NCBI GenBank assembly: GCA_045801465.1 | Contig: JBJMSU010000208.1 | Span: 1-43,366 of the forward strand | Direction: 5' to 3' | Origin: DATFWC01 sp045801465 | GTDB lineage: Bacteria > Pseudomonadota > Alphaproteobacteria > Rhizobiales > Xanthobacteraceae | DNA length: 43,366 nt | In this document: in pieces, positions 16,592-24,253 of the stretch | How the letters are laid out: each line of letters opens with the position of its first letter | How positions within the stretch are numbered: position 1 is the first letter of the stretch | Position numbers and translations under genes: made by a program | Notes under the pieces: generated by a model | Told to the model about the DNA's origin: nothing | The model's database searches: none | What the model saw: only the letters and a program-made list of their open reading frames with translations

Positions 16592-18937
16592 TCAGCGGCG
16601 TCCGGCGCGGACCTTGTCTGCGATCTCCTTTAGCGCGCCGGCGAAGGGATGGAAGGTGAAGCGCACCGTGTGCGTGCCGGGCGGCACGACGACGGCGCGG
16701 AAGATGACATTGGCCTTGAGGATATCCGCTGCGGCGCCGTCGATGCGGGCGCGCCACCACGGATGCCAGATGTCGTTGAGCACGAGGATGCCGCCGGCCG
16801 GTGCCTCGACCTCGACAATGACGTCGGTGTTGGCATAGCTGACGATGCGGGCCGGGTTGACCGGCATGGCGCCCGACGATGCCGGCGGCAGCCCGGCCGG
16901 CGCGTGTTCCAGCAGCACGGTGCGGCGCGGATCGACGTCGGGCCAGCCGCCTCCTACCAGCGCATTGAAGTCGGTTACGCGCCAATCGCTCAGCACCATC
17001 ACGCGCGGCAGCGCGCGCGGGTTCTCGTACACATAGGCGTCCTTGGTGCGGGCGATGAGATCGAGATCTCCCGGCCGCAACGAGGAATCGATCTCGCCGA
17101 CCGGAAAACCGGTGACGATGAAGCGCAGGCCGAACAAGTCGGCCATCGGCGAGCGGTAGGATGGGAACAACGGCGAAAACTTGCGCTGGTCGGCGCCCGC
17201 CACCGTGTCGCCCACCCGCGTCGCCGCGAAGAACCATTGGAGCCGCAGCGGATTGTGCCCGAACACGTGCTCGAACCCGTGCACCAGCGCAAGGTTCGGC
17301 CAGTGATAGGCGATGCCTGTGAGCTCGACGCGGTCGCGTCGATCCGGCGCGGCGGTTGCGGCGAGGCGGGCCGTGATGAGCGCCACCGTCTCGTCGCGCG
17401 TGTCGGGCCGCAGCGCCTCGTACACGTCAGGCTTTAATCCGGTGGATTCGTTGGGCGCATTGTTCCACGCGAGGTCCACCGTCATGAATCCGGCCAGCAG
17501 CAACGCCGCCGCGACGGAGCTGCGCTCGGCGAGACGACGGGCGAGCGCGAGCGCGCCGACGGCGGCGCCGGCGAACGCAATGCCGGTAGTGATCGGAATG
17601 GTCGCAACGCCGAGACGGCCTACCATCTGCGCCAGCGTGAGCGCCAGCGCGATCACGACAGCGGCGACGGCCGTCTCCAACCCGCGCTGCCAGCGCTTCG
17701 GCGCCGGCGCCCCGGTGAGCCATCGATGGACGAGATAACCGGCCACCATCGCCAGTAGCGCGCCGAACACAAAGGCGGCATCGGCCGGCCGGCGGTAGAA
17801 GGTCACGCCGGGGAAAACCTCATACATCAGCCGGAATGCCGGCGTGTACCAGCCGAGCGCGTAGAGCAGGACCACGAGCGTGGCGATGGTCAGAAAGCGG
17901 ATGTCGCGTTCCCACGCCAGCCCGCGGATAATGCCGAAGCCCAGGACGACGACAATCACCAGCGCGCCGGAATAGACCTGGCCCATGTTCTGCGCGAGGT
18001 AGAGTCCCGGCCAGCCGAACACGTTGCTCCACGGCAGGCTCGGCGGCCCCCAGTAATCGATTGTCGGATCCGACGCGCCGTAGAGATCGGGAAACGCCAG
18101 GGTCAGAAAATGCGCCGGATGCAGCGATCCGCGCCCTGCCGCCACGAAGCCGAACTCGGGCCGGTTCGATTGCGCGGCAAGCAACGCCGACATCGCCACC
18201 GGAACCACCGCGACGACGAGGCCCGCCACGCCTGCCGCCAATAGCGGCCGCACGCTCGCGCGCAGACGCGCGAGCGGCTTCTCGCCGTCGAACCAATGCC
18301 AGACGACGAACCCGGCGAGTACATAAAGCCCGATCAGCGCGATTTGATCGCGTCCGATCGCCATCAGGCCGGCGATGAGCCCGGCGAGCGCGCCCGCGCG
18401 CCATGAGCCGCGATCGAGTGCGCGCGCGAGCAGCCACAGCGTGAGCGGCAGGTACGAAAGGCTGATCACCTGACCGGTGTGTTGCAGCCGGGAAGTGGCG
18501 GCGCCGCCGAAGGCGAACGCGATCGCCGCGACCAGTGCGCCGGCCGGGTGCCAGCCGCGGTCGCGGAAGTAAAGAATGATGCCGAGGCCGCCGAGCGCCA
18601 GATGCACGAACGTGACGGCATCGACGGCGCGAAAGCTCGGCGTGCGATCGAGCGCCGCGAGCAGAAGATGCAGCGGCGAAAAGATCAGCGACTGCGGATC
18701 GGCGATTTGCGGCCAGCCGGCAAAGACATTGGGCGTCCAGAACGGCGACTCCCCGCGCGCCAGCGCAGCGGCGAGAAAGCTGACCTGCGGCTGGAACTGC
18801 GACTTGGCGTCCCACGGGATGGTCACGGCGCCGGAGAGCCATGGCCAGGACAGGATCAGCCACGCGAGCGCAAAGATTCCGACGGTGACGTAACGTGGAA
18901 CGCCCGCGTGCTTGGGATCAGGCATTGCGATGGGCAA
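16592..18937 (-). CDS. YfhO-type multi-pass membrane protein, probable lipid-linked-sugar glycosyltransferase
   Basis: 781 residues with about a dozen membrane segments in the first 500 (for example YVTVGIFALAWLILSWPWL, LVVAVVPVAMSALLAAQ, ALVIVVVLGFGIIRGLAW). A mostly soluble C-terminal domain ends in NDIWHPWWRARIDGAAADILKANVIFRAVVVPPGTHTVRFTF, the block typical of YfhO/GT-C-like proteins. Acidic residues after the first membrane segment (IPWDAKSQFQPQ) fit the catalytic loop of GT-C enzymes. YfhO relatives add sugars to cell-wall or lipid carriers. It is transcribed after the NdvA-type exporter with a 9-base gap, so the two are probably one operon. Substrate unknown. Confidence 0.85.
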   Translation of the reverse strand: MPIAMPDPKHAGVPRYVTVGIFALAWLILSWPWLSGAVTIPWDAKSQFQPQVSFLAAALARGESPFWTPNVFAGWPQIADPQSLIFSPLHLLLAALDRTPSFRAVDAVTFVHLALGGLGIILYFRDRGWHPAGALVAAIAFAFGGAATSRLQHTGQVISLSYLPLTLWLLARALDRGSWRAGALAGLIAGLMAIGRDQIALIGLYVLAGFVVWHWFDGEKPLARLRASVRPLLAAGVAGLVVAVVPVAMSALLAAQSNRPEFGFVAAGRGSLHPAHFLTLAFPDLYGASDPTIDYWGPPSLPWSNVFGWPGLYLAQNMGQVYSGALVIVVVLGFGIIRGLAWERDIRFLTIATLVVLLYALGWYTPAFRLMYEVFPGVTFYRRPADAAFVFGALLAMVAGYLVHRWLTGAPAPKRWQRGLETAVAAVVIALALTLAQMVGRLGVATIPITTGIAFAGAAVGALALARRLAERSSVAAALLLAGFMTVDLAWNNAPNESTGLKPDVYEALRPDTRDETVALITARLAATAAPDRRDRVELTGIAYHWPNLALVHGFEHVFGHNPLRLQWFFAATRVGDTVAGADQRKFSPLFPSYRSPMADLFGLRFIVTGFPVGEIDSSLRPGDLDLIARTKDAYVYENPRALPRVMVLSDWRVTDFNALVGGGWPDVDPRRTVLLEHAPAGLPPASSGAMPVNPARIVSYANTDVIVEVEAPAGGILVLNDIWHPWWRARIDGAAADILKANVIFRAVVVPPGTHTVRFTFHPFAGALKEIADKVRAGRR

Positions 18938-18946
18938 GCACGCGAC

Positions 18947-20767
18947 TCATTGCCGCTGCGCACGACGTCGCTCGGGTTTTTTCGCCGGCACGTCTGCCGG
19001 CTTCGGTGGCGCATCGGGGGCGACCATGAACTGGGCGCGCGCCAGCTCGGCGAAGCGGCCGCCGGCCTTGACGAGTTCGTCGAACGTGCCGGTTTCGACG
19101 ATCCGTCCCGCCTCGAACACGAGGATGCGATGAGCGTGGCGGATGGTGGCGAGGCGGTGCGCGATCACGAAGGTCGTCCGGTTCTTCATCACCTCGTCGA
19201 GGGCGGCCTGGAGCTTCGCCTCGGTTGCGGCATCGAGCGCGCTGGTCGCCTCGTCGAGGATCAGGATCGGCGGGTTCTTGAGCAGAGCGCGCGCGATCGA
19301 CAGCCGTTGGCGCTCGCCGCCGGACAACGCGCGCCCGCGTTCCCCCACGCGCGCCTTGAAGCCTTCCGGGTTGCGTTCGATGAAATCGATCGCCTGCGCC
19401 CGCTGCGCTGCCACGCGCAGCTCGTCCTCGCTGGCGTCCGGCTTGCCGATGCACAGGTTATCGGCGATGGAGCGGTTGAACAGCAATGACTCCTGGAACA
19501 CGACGCCGATATTGCGCCGCAGCGCCGCCAGCTTCACGTCGCGGATATCCATCCCGTCGATCTTGATCACGCCCGACTGAGGATCGAAGGCGCGGTGGAG
19601 CAGCGCCAGGGCGGTCGACTTGCCGGCTCCGGTCGGACCAACGAGCGCAATAGTCTGTCCCGGCAAGGCCGTGAAGGAAAGATCGCTGACGGCCGGGCGC
19701 TTGCCGTCATAGGAAAACGAGACATTGATGAACTCGACCAGGCCATAGAGGCGGCCTGGATCGGTCGCGTGCGGGCGGTCGCGCAGCGCCGGCACGGTGT
19801 CCAGCACGCCGAAAAAATCCGCTAGCCGCGGCGCATCGCTGAAGACCCGGTTGGTGAAGCCGACCGCCTGATCCAGGCGCCCGATCACCATCGTGGCGAT
19901 GCTCATGAAGGTCACGATCTCGCCGATCGTGGCGAGATTCTGGAGATAGAGCCAGGTGCCGATGACGATGATCGAGAGGATCGCCAGCGTCGTGGCGGCG
20001 CGCGTCAGCACGGCGAGGAGCGCCCACCAGGAGAGAACCGGCATTTGCGCGCTGAGCAGCCGGTCGACGACTTGCTTGAGCCCCGACACCTCCGCTTCGA
20101 TGCGTGCGAAGCTCTGGACCAGGGCGACGTTGCCGAGCGTGTCGGTCGCGCGTTCCGCCATGTCCGTGAAGTGCTCCTCGACCGTGCTCTGCGCCTTTTC
20201 CGTGCGCTTGAGCACGAGCGTCATGAGGATGGCGAAGATGAAGCACAGGGCGATCAACAGCGAGGCCAGACGCCAGTTGAGGAACAGCGAGAGCGGCAAC
20301 AGCACCAAGAGCGACACGAAACCGACCAGGTGGTCGCGGAAGAAGGCGAGCCACAGGCCCCACAGCACGTCGGTGCCGGCCAGCATCACCTTCAGGAGGC
20401 GCCCCGAATGGGTGGCGCCGTGATAGGATTGGGGCAGCTGCAGCACGTGCTCGAAGTAATCGGTGAGAACCGCGAGGCGGCGGCGGTGGGACAAACGGTC
20501 GGCATTGAGCGCGACCAGCGTGCCGCACACGATGGTGAACAGGCCGAAGCCAGCCCACGCCGCCAGCAGGGCCAACAAGTCGCTCCACAACGGCGCCTGT
20601 CCGCGCGCCTGGGCACCGGCGAGCGTGTCGATCACCTTGCCGAACAGCACCGGCTCGGCAAACTGCGCGGCGGCAAGCGCAAGATTGCCGGCCGCCAGGA
20701 ACCAGCCGAGCTTGCTTTCCGGCCCGAGCAGCCTCAGGACGCGGAGATAGACGCGGATGAGATTCAT
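18947..20767 (-). CDS. ndvA: Beta-glucan ABC exporter, fused permease/ATPase (NdvA/ChvA type)
   Basis: 606 residues from ATG 20767. The N-terminal exporter domain has six membrane segments (starting MNLIRVYLRVLRLLGPESKLGWFLAAGNLALAAAQFAEPVLFGKVID, close to NdvA). The ATPase domain has Walker A GPTGAGKST, signature ALSGGERQRL, Walker B ILILDEATSALD and the switch region IAHRLATI. NdvA/ChvA export cyclic beta-1,2-glucan to the periplasm. The usual synthase NdvB is not here, while an OpgH-type synthase lies 5 kb away. An in-frame 27-residue upstream extension lacks exporter features and was left out. It is divergent from the GlcG-like gene; a basic tail (KKPERRRAQRQ) ends the protein. Confidence 0.92.
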   Translation of the reverse strand: MNLIRVYLRVLRLLGPESKLGWFLAAGNLALAAAQFAEPVLFGKVIDTLAGAQARGQAPLWSDLLALLAAWAGFGLFTIVCGTLVALNADRLSHRRRLAVLTDYFEHVLQLPQSYHGATHSGRLLKVMLAGTDVLWGLWLAFFRDHLVGFVSLLVLLPLSLFLNWRLASLLIALCFIFAILMTLVLKRTEKAQSTVEEHFTDMAERATDTLGNVALVQSFARIEAEVSGLKQVVDRLLSAQMPVLSWWALLAVLTRAATTLAILSIIVIGTWLYLQNLATIGEIVTFMSIATMVIGRLDQAVGFTNRVFSDAPRLADFFGVLDTVPALRDRPHATDPGRLYGLVEFINVSFSYDGKRPAVSDLSFTALPGQTIALVGPTGAGKSTALALLHRAFDPQSGVIKIDGMDIRDVKLAALRRNIGVVFQESLLFNRSIADNLCIGKPDASEDELRVAAQRAQAIDFIERNPEGFKARVGERGRALSGGERQRLSIARALLKNPPILILDEATSALDAATEAKLQAALDEVMKNRTTFVIAHRLATIRHAHRILVFEAGRIVETGTFDELVKAGGRFAELARAQFMVAPDAPPKPADVPAKKPERRRAQRQ

Positions 20768-20874
20768 ATTAGCCCCGGCGCAAAATATCGAACAGGAACG
20801 TATTTTGGAGTACCCTGCCTGTCTACCGCACGCCCGTCCCCCTTCCACAGCCCATGGATTGAGACGGAGGAGAT

Positions 20875-21273
20875 ATGCGTAACAAACCGTGCCTCACGGC
20901 GGCCGACGTGAAGACGATGATGGCCGCGTGCCTCGCCGAGGCGGAAAAGAACAAATGGAGCGTCTCGGTGGCGATCGTCGATGAAGCCGGGTTCCTGCTG
21001 AGTTTCCAGCGCATGGACGGCGCGCCGCCGATCTCCACGGAAGTATCGTTCGGCAAGGCGCGCACGTCCGCGCTGACCAAGCGGTCGAGCAAATTCTTCG
21101 AAGACCGGGTGAAAGAGCGCCCGGCGTTCGTAAACTTTCCCGCCGGCATCCTGATCCAGGGCGGCCTGCCTATCATACACCAGAACGAATGCGTCGGCGC
21201 GATCGGCGTGTCCGGCGTCCAGTCGCACGAGGATGAGCAGGTCGCGCAAGCCGGGATCAAGGCGTTGCCGTGA
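20875..21273 (+). CDS. GlcG/HbpS family protein (DUF336)
   Basis: 132 residues, full length for the family. LTAADVKTMMAACLAEAEKNKWSVSVAIVDEAGFLLSFQRMDGAPPISTEVSFGKARTSALTKRSSKFFED and GGLPIIHQNECVGAIGVSGVQSHEDEQVAQAGIKAL are the standard blocks. Members such as HbpS bind haem or aquo-cobalamin; GlcG accompanies glycolate catabolism; most are uncharacterised. An AGGAGAT ribosome site precedes ATG 20875. The stop overlaps the GTG of a Bug-type binding protein, so both are made together, a frequent association with catabolic uptake genes. Confidence 0.9.
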   Translation: MRNKPCLTAADVKTMMAACLAEAEKNKWSVSVAIVDEAGFLLSFQRMDGAPPISTEVSFGKARTSALTKRSSKFFEDRVKERPAFVNFPAGILIQGGLPIIHQNECVGAIGVSGVQSHEDEQVAQAGIKALP

Positions 21274-22259
21274 AGCCACGGGCGGGGAGTCACAGGATCA
21301 TGCCGTTCAGGTGCGCCGTCATCGCGGCGATGTTGCTGTGGCCGGCGCTTGCCGCGGCGCAGCTGTCGCAGAAGGCGATGCAAATCGTCGTTCCGTTCGC
21401 GCCCGGCGCCTCGGCCGATGGCATCGGAAGGATCATCGCGACCGAGCTGAGCGCCCGGCTCGGCCGCCAGGTGCTGGTCGAGAACAAGCCGGGCGCCGGG
21501 GGCTCGCTCGGCCTGATGGCGGTGGCCAAGGCGCCTGCCGACGGCGACACGCTGGCGATTGCGGCCACCGGCGCGCTGGTGATCAATCCCCATCTCCAGA
21601 ATGCAACGGCCTTCGACCCGTTGCGCGACCTCGTGCCGATTGCCAAGCTCATCGAAATTCCGATCGTGCTGGTGGCGAACCCTGCGAGCGGCCCCAAATC
21701 CGTCGTAGAACTGATCGCGCAAGCGAAAACGAATCCGGGTGGGGTGAGCTACGGCTCGACCGGCGTCAATTCCGGCCAGCACCTCGCCATGGAGATGCTC
21801 AAGCAGGCGACCGGCGCCAACCTGGTGCATGTGCCGTACCGGGGCAGCGCGCCGGCGGTCACCGACGTCCTGGGCGGACAGATATCCGTCGCCTCCGTCG
21901 ACCTCACCTCCGCCTATCCGCACATCCAGGCCGGCACGCTGATCGCGCTCGGGCTCGCCGACGAGAAGCGCAGTGCCCTGGTGCCGCAGATCCCGACCAT
22001 CGCCGAACAAGGGGTGCCGGGGTTCGGCCGCCCGTCCGGCTTCATCGGCCTGTTCGCGCCGGCCGGAACGCCGGCCGCGACAATCATGAGACTGACCAAC
22101 GAGATCCGGGACAGTCTCGCCACCGCGGACGTGCAAGCTCGGGTGCGCCAACTGGCCGTCGACGTGGCTTACCTCGATGACGCCACGTTCGCGCGCTTCC
22201 TGGCCGCCGAGTCGGCGAAATGGAAGCAGACGATCCAATCGCTGGGCGTGACGAATTGA
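21270..22259 (+). CDS. Bug/TctC-type periplasmic solute-binding protein
   Basis: 329 residues with a signal peptide ending LWPALAAAQ, then IVVPFAPGASADGIGRIIATELSARLGRQVLVENKPGAGGSLG, VAKAPADGDTL, HVPYRGSAPAVTDVLGGQI and GFIGLFAPAGTPA, the hallmarks of the Bug family (ligands are usually carboxylates). The GTG start overlaps the GlcG-like stop (GTGA); ATG 21300, with GGGGAG upstream, is a reasonable alternative and leaves a complete signal peptide. No TctAB permease is present, so this is an orphan receptor or uses a permease elsewhere. Confidence 0.9.
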   Translation: MKPRAGSHRIMPFRCAVIAAMLLWPALAAAQLSQKAMQIVVPFAPGASADGIGRIIATELSARLGRQVLVENKPGAGGSLGLMAVAKAPADGDTLAIAATGALVINPHLQNATAFDPLRDLVPIAKLIEIPIVLVANPASGPKSVVELIAQAKTNPGGVSYGSTGVNSGQHLAMEMLKQATGANLVHVPYRGSAPAVTDVLGGQISVASVDLTSAYPHIQAGTLIALGLADEKRSALVPQIPTIAEQGVPGFGRPSGFIGLFAPAGTPAATIMRLTNEIRDSLATADVQARVRQLAVDVAYLDDATFARFLAAESAKWKQTIQSLGVTN

Positions 22260-22268
22260 TATGTAGTT

Positions 22269-22351
22269 CGTAGGGCCGGGTTAGGCTCTTAGCCGTAACC
22301 CGCCAGGTTGACGCCGAACGGCGGATTACGCTGACGCTAATCCGCCCTACG
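22269..22351. repeat. Palindromic repeat (GTAGGGC type)
   Basis: Outer arms CGTAGGGC (22269-22276) and GCCCTACG (22344-22351) are perfect complements. Inside are GGGTTA...TAACCC and GGCGGATTA...TAATCCGCC. It follows the Bug gene stop by about 10 bases, and the two internal hairpins may act as a transcript end or stabiliser. It resembles dispersed repeats common in this bacterial order (recall). Confidence 0.75.
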
Positions 22352-22450
22352 AGTCTGGACTTTCCGGCGACGCTCCACGGCCTTTTGCCGGCGCGTGAAA
22401 TTCCGTGTAAATCTGCTCGTGGCCGCGCACCGTTAAGAAGGACGCCTCAG

Positions 22451-23212
22451 ATGCAAGCCCAAGCCATGACCTTGTCCGACCGCGCCGACGCGCTCGAAGA
22501 GCGAATGATGCACGAGCTCGAGCACATCGTCACCAAGTCGGTGCTGTTCAACCTGGCCGACGGCAAGGTGGAGATCGAGGGCGGCGCCGCGCTGATGGCC
22601 AAGAATCCGGGCAAATACATGCTGATGGGAGCGGATCCGCGCCTGCCCCAGATGCCCGAGAAGCCGACCTTGATCGATTACTTCAAGTGCCGCTTCGCCT
22701 CGACCGCCCACCTCCTGCAAAGCGCCACCCACGCGCTCAACGCCGGCCATGACGAGAAGGTGGTGCTCGCCTGCCTCCTGCACGACATCGCCGTGGTGAG
22801 TTTCATCCGCTGCGATCACGGCTACTGGGGCGCGCAGATGATCGAGCCTTACGTGGACGAGGAGGTGAGCTGGTCGGTGCGCGCGCACCAGGCGTTGCGC
22901 TTCTTTCCCGACGAGTCGGTCGGCTACACCTATCCCGACATGTACGTGAAGTATTTCGGCCCCGACTACCAGCCCGAGCCCTATATCGTCGACGAGTACC
23001 GGCGTGCTCGCAACCACCGCCACTACATGACGGCGCGGCTGATCACCGTGAACGACATCTATTCGTTCGATCCCAACGCCAAGGTCAATCTCGACGATTT
23101 CGTCGACATCATCGGCCGCCATTTCAAACAGCCGAAGGAGGGGCTTGGCCTCGACAGCAGCCCGTCGGCGCACATGTGGCGCACGATGCTGTGGCCGAGC
23201 CGGTTCCTGTAA
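22451..23212 (+). CDS. HD-domain protein, possible mixed-valent diiron oxygenase
   Basis: 253 residues from ATG 22451, preceded by AAGGACG. The order of putative metal ligands is H87, H111-D112 (CLLHDIAVV), H123 (CDHGYWG), H146 (VRAHQ) and D202 (TVNDIY). This H...HD...H...H...D order is that of HD-domain diiron proteins, including the oxygenases PhnZ and myo-inositol oxygenase. It is not a clear GAF/HDc nucleotide phosphodiesterase. The aromatic-rich stretch PDMYVKYFGPDYQPEPYIVDEYRRARNHRHYM is a likely substrate lid. It lies upstream of nadC on the same strand, separated by a repeat. The reaction is not predictable; a phosphohydrolase remains possible. Confidence 0.8.
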   Translation: MQAQAMTLSDRADALEERMMHELEHIVTKSVLFNLADGKVEIEGGAALMAKNPGKYMLMGADPRLPQMPEKPTLIDYFKCRFASTAHLLQSATHALNAGHDEKVVLACLLHDIAVVSFIRCDHGYWGAQMIEPYVDEEVSWSVRAHQALRFFPDESVGYTYPDMYVKYFGPDYQPEPYIVDEYRRARNHRHYMTARLITVNDIYSFDPNAKVNLDDFVDIIGRHFKQPKEGLGLDSSPSAHMWRTMLWPSRFL

Positions 23213-23219
23213 GTCCGGC

Positions 23220-23348
23220 CGTCATCCCGGACGGCTCGCGCAAGCGAGCCGATCCGGGATCCAAGTACCCCGGCATCGGAAAGAATCGTGAGGCAGGGGA
23301 TCTTGGGATCCCGGCTCTCGCGCCTTCACGGCGCTCGGCCGCGATGAC
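23220..23348. repeat. Palindromic repeat upstream of nadC
   Basis: The outer ends are GTCATCCCGG and GCCGCGATGAC. The first hairpin is ATCCCGGACGGCTCGC, loop GCAA, then GCGAGCCGATCCGGGAT; a second hairpin uses GGGATC/GATCCC pairs. The element fills most of the 173 bases between the HD-domain gene and nadC. It also makes the nadC frame look open about 70 codons too far upstream. Confidence 0.8.
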
Positions 23349-23385
23349 AATCGAGAGGCGTTCACGGATCCGCCGAGGGAGACCA

Positions 23386-24219
23386 ATGCTCGACCTTTTC
23401 ACCGTCAGCCGGCTCGTCGATTTCTGGCTTGCCGAAGACATCGGGCACGGCGATCTCACCTCTCTCGCCATGATCGATGCCGACGCGCGCGGCGCCTTCC
23501 ACATGAACGCGCGCCAACCGCTCACGCTCGCCGGCATCGAGGTCGCGGCGGCCTGCTTTCGCCGCTACGACCCGGAGATTGAAATCGAGATGGCCGCCGC
23601 GGACGGGCAGCGGGTCGGGCCGAAGGCCAGGCTCATGACCGTGTCCGGCCGGGCGCAGAGCGTGCTCACGGTCGAGCGCACGGCGCTCAATGTCGTGCAG
23701 CATCTCTCCGGCATCGCCACCGAAACGTCGCGTTTCGTCGACGCCATCGCCGGCACCAGGGCCAGGCTCATCGACACGCGCAAGACCACGCCCGGCCTGC
23801 GCATGCTCGAGAAGCACGCCGTCGTGTGCGGCGGCGGCGCCAATCACCGGCTCGGGCTCGACGGCGGCGTGCTGATCAAGGACAATCACATCGCCGTCGC
23901 CGGCAGCATCGTGAAAGCGGTCGAGCGGGCGCGCAGCCGGGTGCCGAGCCTGATCAAGATCGAGGTGGAATGCGACCGCCTCGACCAGGTGCGCGAGGCG
24001 GTCGATGCCGGGGCGGATATCATCCTGTTGGACAACATGGCGCTCGACGAGATGCGGGAAGCGGTGCGCCTGGTGAATGGACGCATTCCGCTCGAAGCCT
24101 CGGGCGGCGTGCGCTTCGAGACGGTGCGCGCCATCGCCGAGACCGGCGTCGATTTCATTTCCACCAGCAAGATCACCCAGGCGGCGCCCGCCGTGGACAT
24201 CGGCCTCGACGAGGCATAG
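23386..24219 (+). CDS. nadC: Nicotinate-nucleotide pyrophosphorylase (quinolinate phosphoribosyltransferase)
   Basis: 277 residues from ATG 23386, with GAGGGAGA just upstream. Blocks are EDIGHGDLTS, LNVVQHLSGIATETSRFV, LIDTRKTTPGLRMLEKHAVVCGGGANHRLGLDGGVLIKDNHI, EVECDRLDQVREAVDAGADIILLDNM, LEASGGV and STSKIT, which together are diagnostic. The enzyme makes nicotinate mononucleotide from quinolinate and PRPP with release of CO2. nadA and nadB, its usual partners, are absent. The next gene, 34 bases downstream, encodes a protein predicted to end in PRPP formation, giving a plausible supply of co-substrate. Confidence 0.95.
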   Translation: MLDLFTVSRLVDFWLAEDIGHGDLTSLAMIDADARGAFHMNARQPLTLAGIEVAAACFRRYDPEIEIEMAAADGQRVGPKARLMTVSGRAQSVLTVERTALNVVQHLSGIATETSRFVDAIAGTRARLIDTRKTTPGLRMLEKHAVVCGGGANHRLGLDGGVLIKDNHIAVAGSIVKAVERARSRVPSLIKIEVECDRLDQVREAVDAGADIILLDNMALDEMREAVRLVNGRIPLEASGGVRFETVRAIAETGVDFISTSKITQAAPAVDIGLDEA

Positions 24220-24253
24220 GACCGTCGAGCATGATCGATTGGTTCTAAGCTCC

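Noticed and set aside
24226..24253. GAGCATGATC before the fusion gene as a second copy of the 6014-6065 repeat
   Set aside because: Only the left arm is present; the partner arm and middle are missing, so it is at most a remnant.
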